A stretch of 20,107 bases of DNA. Source: Larix sibirica (taxonomy: Eukaryota; Streptophyta; Pinopsida; Pinales; Pinaceae). Every line of letters starts with the position of its first letter. Position 1 is the stretch's first letter. The notes below the pieces were generated by a model. The model was not told the DNA's origin. It saw nothing but the letters and a program-made list of their open reading frames with translations, and ran no database searches. Shown here one piece after another: positions 1 through 10,200 of this stretch. The stretch covers positions 7,203-27,309 of the forward strand of contig NWUY0300107914.1 of assembly GCA_004151065.3 (NCBI GenBank), given 5' to 3'. The position numbers and the translations under genes were made by a program.

Positions 1-165
1 CTTCCACCGCCGAAACAGTCGTCGTCCACCTTAATGGCATTGATGGAGGCTGGAAAAGGTAATCGTAGTTGGTGAATTCAAATGGAGCCAAGCCCGCCAT
101 CGAGCAAAACTCGTTATTCACTACCGTGGCTCCCTGGCTGCCGATATCACTACTGCTCACAAAAG
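1..165 (+). other. possible exon (5'UTR or coding) cut by the window edge
   Basis: The first 165 bases are richer in GC and CCG/CGCC triplets than the DNA after them, and they end at a plausible donor (AAAAG|GTAATT, intron from 166). A second donor-like site (AAAAG|GTAATC) lies at 58/59. The next 70 bases are T-rich, as at the start of many plant first introns. Frame 1 is open from the edge to a stop at 73-75, and frame 2 is open from about 43 to 167; neither product was recognised. It could be the first noncoding exon of the gene at 4141 or the end of another gene. No homology supports a choice. Confidence 0.22.
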
Positions 166-284
166 GTAATTCTGCAAATTTCGTTTCACTTCTTTGATTT
201 GGTTCAGTGTTCAATTCACAATTTTGTTTTATTTTTAACCTCTGCGTGAGGTTCTTGTGGAGTGTTTCGGCTTACAGAGTGCAG

Positions 285-527
285 GCATTTTTGGGGCGAA
301 TATAATCTTTCTCCGCCTCATCGCCATCAATGCACATCAAGATTCATGTTAATATGTTGGAAGAAGACTCTGAGAAGGAACCTAACCTCTGCAACTCTGC
401 TAATAGACTCGGCCAGCAACACAGAAATATATTCGATCTTCAAGCATTGATCCCAAGCCGGGGAGGTTTTGAAATCTCTGAGATATCATCAGAGGCAACA
501 CGAATGAATGAAAAAATATTTCAATAA
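285..527 (+). other. unrecognised short ORF region (ATG 330, 65 codons)
   Basis: An acceptor-like sequence (GAGTGCAG) ends at 284. An ATG at 330 opens a 65-codon frame ending in TAA at 525-527. The product is hydrophilic, rich in Glu and Ser (MLEEDSEKEP near the start), with no membrane segment or motif I recognise. It could be a 5'UTR exon with an upstream ORF, an eroded gene fragment, or chance. The composition is slightly more gene-like than the flanks, which is the only reason to list it. Confidence 0.2.
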
Positions 528-610
528 GTTTGGAGGTGAAGGTTACCACCAGAGTTTTCTGCTAAACTTCAGCTTATATATATTTGGGGCAACTAATTTC
601 TAGATTTTCC

Positions 611-783
611 TTTTATGGTCCTTAATTTCCAGATTTCCAATTTCAACGTTTTTATTTCGCTGGCAATTAGTGGTGTTTTATTTAATTGGTTAATTTTATG
701 GGATTTAATTTCCAGAGTTCCAAATTCAACGTTTTTGTTTTTGTATTTTATCAGTTGGTCGTGTTTTATTTCATCGGTGAATG
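611..783. repeat. 83-bp tandem duplication
   Basis: Unit 1 starts at 611 (TTTTATGGTCCTTAATTTCC) and unit 2 at 694 (TTTTATGGGATTTAATTTCC), an offset of 83 bases. The copies then share a CCAGA-TTCCAA-TTCAACGTTTTT core and a TGTTTTATTT-ATTGGT-like end, with substitutions and small gaps. A partial third copy (TAATTTCTAGATTTTCC) precedes unit 1 near 594. The DNA is T-rich and shows no gene. Confidence 0.75.
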
Positions 784-923
784 ATAATTTAGTGGATTGA
801 ATAAGGCTTCTCTATGGGCATTGGGTGAGTTATCTGAACTTTGTAGTTGAATACAAAAGATAAGCTCAAATCATGATTTCAAATATATGTTTTTATTTTT
901 GAACTGCAATCTTCATCATTTTC

Positions 924-1125
924 TCCATTTTTTTAAAATTCCGTATTCCACCAGGAAGCAGTCTTCTCGAAATCAATAACTTGCCAGAAGGACGGATCCT
1001 TGAAAGCCTTAGAGCAGCCTATCCATTTTTTTTAAAATTCCGTATTCCACCACGAAGCAGTCTTCTCGAAATCAACAACTTACCAGAATGACGGGTCACG
1101 GATCCTTGGAAGCCTTAGACCAGCC
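924..1125. repeat. ~100-bp tandem duplication
   Basis: Unit 1 covers about 924-1019 and unit 2 about 1022-1125. Both carry a TCCATTTTTTT-AAAATTCCG start, CCACCA-GAAGCAGTCTTCTCGAAATCAA, and an end reading GGATCCTTG-AAGCCTTAGA-CAGCC. Unit 2 has about 7 extra bases (GGTCACG area) before GGATCC. The high identity suggests a recent event. It lies just upstream of the proposed first 5'UTR exon. Confidence 0.85.
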
Positions 1126-1160
1126 CTTGCATACTAGAGAGGCACTCTGATACTCCGCTT

Positions 1161-1206
1161 ATTATTCTTATATTAATAATTATAATCTGTGGGTTTCTTC
1201 TCCGTC
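1161..1206 (+). promoter_or_regulatory. possible core promoter (TATA-like stretch, pyrimidine-rich initiator)
   Basis: An AT-only stretch (TTATATTAATAATTATAA, about 1169-1184) is followed within 30 bases by a C/T-rich segment (TTTCTTCTCCGTCGCCC), the usual arrangement around a plant transcription start. It lies directly before the exon-like segment ending at donor 1273/1274. This is inferred from arrangement alone. A real start further upstream, near the window edge, is equally possible. Confidence 0.22.
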
Positions 1207-1273
1207 GCCCACAGTTTTCTATGCTCTTGAAGGCGCAGGCTACTGCAGAGATAGTTGGTTTTTCATCGCTGGG
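1207..1273 (+). other. proposed 5'UTR exon of the 4141 gene
   Basis: The segment ends at a strong plant donor (GCTGGG|GTAAGT, intron from 1274). CCCACAG at its start could be an acceptor if the segment is internal, or part of the transcribed leader if it is first. The coding exon at 4141 has an acceptor at 4122 with only 18 untranslated bases, so an upstream noncoding exon must exist. This is the nearest good donor of several possible ones. Confidence 0.35.
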
Positions 1274-4122
1274 GTAAGTCTCAATTTTTTTATTTTTTTA
1301 TACATAATCGGTGTATTGTAAATGGGTAGGAAGGAAATTGTGCTTATTTGATCATCTCTAAGAGCCCAACTTATAAATTTGCTGGTCATTGATGCCAAAT
1401 TCATGCCTTTTCTAGGCTTCATGCCTCAGTTATTTGTTCTCAAGTTCTTCTGATTCTCTGAATTCCATATGACTGGGTTTAATATGAAAGAGAAGGTCTA
1501 TAAGGTGCATCCATTCGTCTCAAATTGTCCCCCAATTGAGGCTTTTTATGTTTGTTTAGCTCTTATCAAGGAGAGGCTCAGCAGGCGAGAGCATATAAGG
1601 TCTTGTGTGTACTGATATTTAATAGGGTATGGGGTAGTTTTTTTCTTAGTTAAATATGTGTATATGATGAGGTGATGATGATGATTGCCGTTTTGAAGGG
1701 CATAGTCAGTTATGGACTCCCTGTAATTTGCTATGGGATGCTGGTTAGAAAAAAAAATATATTACTGCAAGTGCTAGAAAGCTTGTTCTGTTTGATTATA
1801 ATTTATAATAGTTATCCATAAACGGTGTTTCTGATCAATATTAAAAATTACATTATTAACAGCAATAACTTTCTGATTCAATTTCATTGAAAGAAGTCAA
1901 TTTTCTGCCATCCTGGAGTTGGTTCACCAGTAAGGCTAACAATATGTTAAGCCGTCGCCTCAGTTCCATTTTTACTGAGGTCTGTCCAATCCACTTGGCA
2001 TGGATATCAAAAGGGATGAGGGACGGTGCTAGTCTTGGGCGATTTTGGCAGAATGCATACTCCTTAGAGCATGCACTTAAGCCAAAGGAAGTCTGCCTTT
2101 TTGTGGTGTAATTCCTTTGGACATTTTTTCTAAGTACTTCCACTTAAAAAGGGAAAAGAAGTCAACTTTATCAGGCAATAAATAATCAGTAATGTTCCAT
2201 GACATCTTGGCTGGACATTCACATAGGAATTGGACAACTATTGGAGCCACGTCCTCAATATTTATAGGAAAACTTGGCTGAAACTGGAAAACAGAGTAGA
2301 AAAGCTTTGTCTTCTAGCACTTGTTGCAGCATAAATTTTCTGTGTGAAGACTGTGTGATTGAATCTTATTAGCCCTTTATTGAAGCTTATAATAGCAATC
2401 TTAATTAAACAGGGAAAGGAATCTGAGGCAATAGGGAATATCATAGTTGAGAAATGTTCCTTCGGCATAAATGATAATAGTCATGCAAAACTCCCAACGT
2501 ATGCATCTGAGTTCCTATGGAGCGTGCTGAAATGAGAAGGTGCATTTGGCAGTGGTCTGGAATAGAAAAACCCATTAAAATATGGCTTATAACAAGTTCA
2601 TTTTTTCCATTGAACAAACAGGTTGTCTGGTTTTAATAATTTCATATCGTGTATTCTGTTAGCTCTATATTTATATGCCATTCATATTTTAGTTTTCTGT
2701 TTTACCTCTCCTTTCATCGGTTTTCATTTAGTTTCTCAAGTTTTTCTTTTTGTTATAAAATTTTCCTTCCCTCTACTTGTTTCTTTGTTTGTAACTTTGT
2801 AGTGACCTTTGGGCCATTGAAATTTTTGAGAGACTTACAATTTGGAATGATTTGGTTTATGGGGCAGGAACAACGAATACTGTATTTACTATCTCTTACA
2901 TATTTTGGCATTAGTTAGCTGAAAATGGTGATGTAGATTAGTGCATAAAATCTTTGTATCTACATTGCTTTTATTCTATGATCCGACTATATGCAAATTG
3001 TCCATCATTCCAGAGGTTAATGTCAGACCCAGTTTCAAACTTTCAACATAGATGCCCATTGTGCATCTTAGAAGAACTGTTATATATATTCAAGAGAATG
3101 CTAACAGAGTGCCAGATGATAGATGCACAGACTTCATACCAGTGCTGATTGACATAAGAGAGAACCTGTATTACTATTTTCTAATATCCCATCTAGTTTT
3201 CAATTTCACTTCCTGTAGCGTGCATTAGCAAATTCACGTTGCTTGTTTACAATCGAGGTAGTTTAACCTTTTTTATCTGAATTTCAAGCATGCCTTCTAT
3301 TTGTTTGCCATTTCTCTGTACTTCTGTCATCATACATGCTTCTCTGTACTCTGTACTTTCTTTGAATAAATCTTCCAATTGTGCTTTTGACATACATGCT
3401 TTTTCAAACTTTCCATTTTTATTACCATCGCATAACAGAAAATTAAAGTAGCAATACTATTTCAATTCGGCATATACCTGCCTGGTAAAAGGTTACTGTA
3501 GCCATCAGCTTATTTGCAATTAGGACTAATTCTGAGAACTAAACAGTTTCATAAGACTTATCTCCTATAGAGGGGAAAGCTAATCACTTCAAATTTTTAA
3601 CAGCTTGCCTGTAGGTTGAAGCTATAAGGATCAGCTTAACCTGTATTATTATAATTACGATTTACAAATTTCCATTATACCTTACTATTCACAAGGGATG
3701 GATTTTGAGCTTGTTAGCTTTGTGTTCGAGAGAGCAGGAAATATTTGTTGCCACTACATTGCCTGAAAGAACGAAAATAGATTTCTTGACATGGATTGCG
3801 AAGGACGGGAGGGTTTCTCACATGAAAGCTTTTTGTTTTTCTTAGTATGTTCTGAATCTATTGCAACTATGATATTCCTCTAGAAAGTATTATTCTGCCC
3901 CCTCTCTTTTGATGGGTTGTATGCCAATTTTAATTTTTTGTATTTGTTAACATATTTCCGTATATTTAAGCTAGTGCTGCTAATGATTATCTAAGTTGGT
4001 TTCTCAAGGATTCTTCTGCTCTAAGAACTTGTAAACTTGTTAATTTATGCCTCCAGCTAGTTAGTGCACAGAACAGAATAAAAGTGTGGACAGTTTAAGG
4101 CTCACATTTATTTTCACTGCAG
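1274..4122 (+). other. proposed 5'UTR intron (about 2.85 kb)
   Basis: The intron runs from GTAAGT at 1274 to TTTTCACTGCAG at 4122. Long first introns in the 5'UTR are common in plants and often raise expression. The contents are AT-rich and mostly featureless. 1856-2143 is open on both strands, with higher GC than its surroundings, but neither product was recognised. 2640-2800 is a T-rich tract. Nothing else in it supports a gene. The 3' boundary is well supported; the 5' boundary depends on the donor choice. Confidence 0.35.
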
Positions 4123-4272
4123 TGAAAGAATAGAGTCAACATGGTGCCAAAAGGTTTTGCAATATTTGATATGGATGTTACATCAAAAGGATTATCTTGG
4201 ATTGATCAGATGTACCAAAAGTTTGAGGCCATATGCGTGGAGGTGGATCAAAATTCCTCTATTTTACTACAA
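4123..4272 (+). CDS. exon 1: 18 untranslated bases and codons 1-44
   Basis: The acceptor CACTGCAG ends at 4122. The exon opens with TGA in frame with the ATG at 4141. Coding runs 4141-4272, ending CTA CAA before GTGAGA. The product starts MVPKGFAIFDMDV and carries WIDQMYQKFEAICVEVD at about residues 20-36. The next intron (4273-4644, 372 bp) is phase 0. Retaining it would add only eight codons before a stop. Confidence 0.82.
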
Positions 4273-7200
4273 GTGAGAATCTTAGACTTCCGTCTTTAAC
4301 ATTTACATGTCATTCTGGACATTATGATTTTGTCATCAGGATATGCATATTATGATTTTCAGTCAATTATTTTTGAAAAAAAAAATTCCTGGGTATAATA
4401 TCCATTTACTACCAGAAGGATCTTTCATCTTTGTGACTGCATTTCTGTTGATTTCCTATATGGTGTCTCCTTTCCAATCGATAGATCTAAGTAGGAGTTT
4501 GCTGGTTCAGAAATGTCATATTGCAGTTTATTTCAGATTTAGGTTTACTATTGGGAAGTCAATATTTAAATGCAGAACATGCTGAAAGTTGCAGCTTTCT
4601 TAACATTTACTTTTCTCACAAGTAAGAGTGTTGTTTATTTGCAGGAGACAACAAAGTATGTTGAAAATCAAGTCACTGTAGTTGGTACAAACGTGCGGAA
4701 ACTTTGTGAAGAAGTCATTCAAGATATCCTTCCACCAGCTCCTGATGCTGCTATCAAAAGCTTAGCTTCTGACATATCTATTGACTTTGTTGATGAGTTT
4801 GAGCTGTTTGAAAAGCCAAAGTCAAATCCAAAAAAGTTACACACTTTAAATGTGGAATCTGTGGTTTCTCCCAAATTGGAGCAGAACTATGTTTCTAGCA
4901 AAAGCTCAGATTCTGACATATCTATCGACTTTGCCGAAGAGTTTGAGCTGTTTGAAGAGCCAAAGTTAAATCTGAAGAAGTTACACACTTTGAATGTGGA
5001 ATCTGTGCCCTATCCCAAATTGGAGCAGAGCTATGTCTCTAGCGGGCAAGATTCAGTTTGTGCCTTTCCAGCTGATAAATTGCAAAAGAACCACCCAGTT
5101 CCACCTCAGGAAAAACCTTCTGAATTTCCAGCCTCAGACATCTTGGAACAGTTACCTTGGCTTTCTGTTGAGGATCTGTCTGTTCCTGAAGACTTAGGCC
5201 TTAAAAATAAAGCACAAGAGCAGTCTCTCCAGCTTCAGCCTGAAGCAAATGCATGCGCTGATCTTCTCCAAGGTGCTTTGCTTAAATCACCATCAGATAA
5301 AACTGGTAAGTTGAAACCAAATTCTTTGCCTTTCTTGTCCTCTATTTCTTCTTGTCATCTCTTTCATGGTTGTTATTAGTTAGCATGATTTTTGATACTG
5401 AAATTAGATGGAATGAATTTTATTGCAGTGCCTATGGTGATGCTAGAAGTTTGGTACAACTTGTTCAATTTAAGGCTTCTTTATGTTATCTTTTGTCCAT
5501 ATTTGACAAATATTGGCACCATTAGTGCATGGCATGCAGATTGACCTTTAATGTAGAATTGATATTGAAAGACTTGAACATAACTACATTAAAGAGTTGT
5601 AGACAAAACAGCAATAAGACATCTAGCACAAGAGTGAGGCGGCATAATTCCATAGCCTATTATTCACCCAAGAGAATACAACTGAGGACTATGTATTGTA
5701 AGTCGTGAAACTTTTAGACAGAAGACTCACTGCCTCCCTTTGATACAAGGTGGTGATGCCCTTAAACATGAAGAGGCTGCCTACCATTTAACAAATGCTA
5801 GCTTCTTAGAGAAATATTTCTTTTAACCAACTTCACTTAACTACTTTTCTACAACATTCTCCAACTTTAGTCTTTCTTCATTAAAATATTAGATCCTAGT
5901 ACTCAAGTTCTTAGGACTGCACAATATAGCAAAATGTTAATGTCTTGCAAATCACGACTGAGGATAGTTACAACATAGACTTCTTAGAACTTACTATAAC
6001 ATTGCAATACTTTTTGTTTTACAAATTTTGACTTACTTTACTTGCCCCAACTGGTTATGCTTTTAAAGCCCACAGAAATAGGCATGGTTTCTCTCATCCT
6101 GTGTACAGCATTTTGCTGAATCCACTCGCATGCCTTTTCTTCTTCACTCTTTGGACAAATTTTCCCTCATTTTCCCTTATGTTTCCTTCCTAATCCAACC
6201 CTCCTTTCTCCCTGGTGTCTTCTTTATGTGTTTTCCATTAAATAACGGCATGAATTGCTTTGCAGGCTGATATTGCGGGATGCATGTTTGATATAATTTA
6301 GTTCTTGAGCTGATACTAGAAGAAATGACATTTTATTCAATATTATGTTTCTTTCCACTTCTATTTCTGCTTCTCTAATTTTCTTGTTCTGTATTTTTTG
6401 CACTTATTAATATCTTGGTATTTTTAGTATTTCTGTTATTTTACCTACCTAAACTGCCTTTTCCGCTAGATTCTCAATATTGTTATTCTTAATGTGGTTG
6501 AAGATAGAGAATCCACTATTTTAGAAAGATTTGGAGTCTGAAATAGGAAATGAGGTGGAGAAAATACTTATTGAAATGTTTTCACTTGCAAGGGTCCATA
6601 TGTTGCTGCCTTAGACCACTGGAATAAAAAATTAGCCGAGGGTGCATAAGGGCATGACCTAGATGTCTGCATAGAAATCAGTAAAAAAATGTTAAATTGT
6701 TTAGATAGAGGCATTATAGATCCTTTAGAGATTGGAAATAGCAACGTTGTAAAAAACAGGAGATTTATTCTTTGATTATTTTTCTACTAGCCCTATGTAG
6801 TCAATTGGTGAAGCCATCCTCTATATCCACAACCCCATTGTCTTTACTGTCCTTTGGGGGAAGGCAAAACAAAAGTGGAAAGATCCTCCTTCAAGCTTAA
6901 ACCTAGAGACCATCAAGGTGTGGGATGACTTACCTATCTGATTAAGTACACATTCAAGAGATCAAAATTGTGTGGTTTATGATCCGAAACCCAGAGACCA
7001 TCAAGGTGTCCAAAGTAAGGAAAGTTACCAGACCCTAACTGGAACTGGTAAAACTGGCCGGTCCAACCGGTTTTGGGAGGTTTACAATCAGAACCAGTTT
7101 CCCAAACCAGAATTGTCTGGTTTTGGTCTGAACTGGTCCTGAACTGGTTAAAACCAGTCGGTTTAAGACAAAACCGGTCAGAACCAGCTGGTTTGACCGG

Positions 7201-10200
7201 TTTTGTATCGGTGCACACTGCACATCCTTCTCCCCAAAATAAAAATAAAAAGAACAAAAAATATAAAATGCTACAACTACCCTGTAACCTAATTTTTATC
7301 TATTTAATGATGCCCCCCCTTCCATTTTGAATGGACTTATCCTGGATGATTTGCCGTCGTTTCCACCGCCACATGGTATGGACATTGGTTTTGGACCTCA
7401 AGAGTCAAAGGGCATCTAGTCAAGATGCTAAGCATACCCATGGAGAGAATGTAGAGGATCCAGATTCAGATGATTCTATAGTTTGAATTGATTGTAGACT
7501 ATAGTATGATTATTTTTGGACTGTGCAGGCCATTCAGACCCTCAATGTTAATGTATTTTGGTTTAGATGTGTATTGCACTTGGTGCCATTCTGTTATATT
7601 CACCCTTACAATGATACATGAGAACTTTGCATATTTGGTGTCTAATGGTTTGGATATTTTTTTCCAAGAAAAAGCTTGTGGGATCCCCTTCTTCCTCTGG
7701 ACATCCAGATGGAAGGCCGCTCAATCACCAGCCACAATAGCAGATAAGAACCCTGAGGGACTCAACCAGATTTGAACCTATGGCTTATGGCCTCCACATC
7801 GGAAACATGCATTGGGCGGATGGTTCAACTGATTGAGCCAACCCATGGAGCTGTCTAATGGTTTGGATTTACATGAAGATATTTTTTTTAATGAAGAATA
7901 TTTTATGTAGTTTTTGGTCAACTGGTTTTGTTTCTGGTTCCATTTTTGGGGTCAGCCTGTTCGGTCGCTGGTTTGGTCTTGATAACATTGTGTTGCCACA
8001 AGGAAAAAAGCTCAGAGCAAAGTTGCACTAGATCAATGCAGGACACAAATCCTCTTCAAAGCCCTTGGGACAAAGGATGTAGAAATAATTTCATCTATTC
8101 AAAGAGATAATAGAAGAATCACTATTGTCACATATACTAGCTATTATAACTTAATTGGTAATTGTTGTTTGAGCATTGAATTTCATGCTTAGAAAGTGGT
8201 TAAGGATTTGGAACACGTGAGAATCCACATCATCCAGGCAATGCACATTGTATAATTGGTAGAGTGCCACTATACAATGAGGTAGCACTAGGACATGGGG
8301 TTCCTATGTCTATATCTTATCTCAAACAAAGATTGATGGAGGAGCATTTAGAGGCAATGCACAAGTTTGGGTCTGAAGTTTGAATTGATGATGAGTAGTT
8401 TGGCTCCGAAGTATAATGATCATGAGAAGTTGTATAACAACCCCCAAATATAGGAGAATTACTTCAAATAACCCCCAAAGGTAACAATATCAGTTAATAT
8501 CATGTGTCATATACATCTCTGTTTAAATTGAGTGTGATTATCTTCTTTATAAACTATTTCTCACTTGTTCTTCATGTGGGCCTAGTTCTTGGCTGATGTA
8601 CAGTTTGTATATTAGGTTACGTATACACCAGTCTGATCTGAAACTTCTTTCCATGTCAGCTTAAGAAGAATAAGATAATAATTGTGAGGCTAGAGGCCAA
8701 ACCTGGCGATGCCTAGGGAATTAAGGATGACCAAGATCCTCTTCCTAGTGGTGTAGTTTCCTTTGATTTCCGATTTACTGTGTTTGGTCATTCTCTATGT
8801 AGATTGGCCTCTCTGTTTTTCTATACATTTTTGTCATGATGACATGGACATCATCTCCTGAGATTATGAAGACTAGTGTTGTAAACATTTTCAGATACTG
8901 CTGGTTGGCACAGGTCTATGGATTTTAGGATTATAGTCTTCTTTTCTTCTCATAGATCTTATATATATTACAAAGGAAATGGAATATAAACCCATTTAAT
9001 GCTTTATTTTGTCAGTTCTTTTCCTACTATTGAGAAGGATTCTTAGAGTTTAAAGTTGTAAACTTGTTTGGAATGTATAGGGGCTGAATTCTATGAAGAC
9101 AATCAGAAAATTGAAGATATTTCTGTAGGTGGAATTCAAGTAAATGATCATCCAATTCATAGGGATGGGATTGATGAAATCATCAGGGAATCAGAGGTGC
9201 ATTGCATGGCCGAAACAGGTAATTGCCAAGAGAATGTGGAAGTGCATGAAGAAGCCAGAGAAGCTTTTTTTTCAATTATTGAATCTTTTATTCCAGATCC
9301 TGCCAATTTATCTAAGGTATGCAAATTTTGTTCTCTTTCTTAAGTAATACAACCATATTTATTTCCAACAAATAGTTCATCTTTCATTTTGTATTTGTTT
9401 CTATCCATTCTTATATTAGTACTGTATACTATATAGTAATAACAGAGATATTGAAAATCCCCTTCTTTGTTTTGTTTGTTGAAATTGAAGACTATTTTTA
9501 ATGAAAAGAGGATTCTTACTATAAGACCTTGTTTGTAAGGTTCAAAGCTAGTTTCTTTACATGGACTAGTACATTTTTAAACATAGTATAGCCTGTCTTG
9601 CAAGAAAAAACAGTAAATGAAAATAGAACAGAAGCAAATACCTCGAGTTAGAATCCACTTTTTATATTTTTTATATAGGAGCTCTAGTTGAAAAGAACTT
9701 GATCTTTTGTTTTCTGCAGAGTTGACCAGCAAAGGTTCATTCAGTTCCTAAGTTCTCTTCCGGGTGCATTCATGCGTTACCATTTCTTATTACAGCTCAT
9801 GTGGTAATATATTGCTTGTATCTTCAGTAATGAAAATACTAATGCTATTTCTTCACTATCTTCACTCAAGGTCTCACCAATCCAGTTGGTAACTAACAAT
9901 AATAGGTATAAACATGAAATTCATTACCAAAAAAACTATATCGAATATTCTCCTAATGTCCTTGAACGTAAGGACCCTTCCATTTGAGCTTGATGCATTA
10001 GAATCCACATTTATCAAGTCTTCTGGTCATAGTCATCCTTAATGCAAATTTTTGTGGGGACTACCTTTATTAGTATCTTCACGGTTAGGTTGGTTAATGC
10101 CACCTATCCTTTCACATATGTACATGCACTCTACCAGAGAATACTGAAGTTCGGTTAGATATATAATGCTGAATCATGATAATATGTCAGACAATAGGAA

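Larger units (their letters stand above)
5306..9080 (+). other. intron 2 (3775 bp, phase 1)
   Basis: GTAAGT at 5306 and GGAATGTATAG at 9080. 5306-6890 is AT-rich DNA in which I see no feature beyond a pyrimidine-rich stretch near 6120-6235. 6899-7206 holds a direct repeat and the AACCGG cluster. 7331-7486 is a short acidic-tailed ORF. SINEs lie at 7656-7851 and 8248-8351. 8370-9060 shows nothing definite. The acceptor has a weaker polypyrimidine tract than the others but restores frame exactly. Confidence 0.8.

Noticed and set aside
2649-2918. 89-codon Phe/Ser-rich ORF
   Set aside because: It translates a pyrimidine-rich intron tract; the composition explains the open frame.
6934-7330. Overlapping ORFs on both strands (minus 6934-7257, 7035-7223; plus 7073-7330)
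   Set aside because: They arise from the symmetric AACCGG/AACCAG repeats; the products are low in complexity and have no start context or homology.
9720-9810. Possible alternative exon after a strong acceptor (TTTTCTGCAG)
   Set aside because: Joined to exon 3 in phase 0 it reads AGT TGA at once, and no good donor follows; at most a rarely used poison exon.
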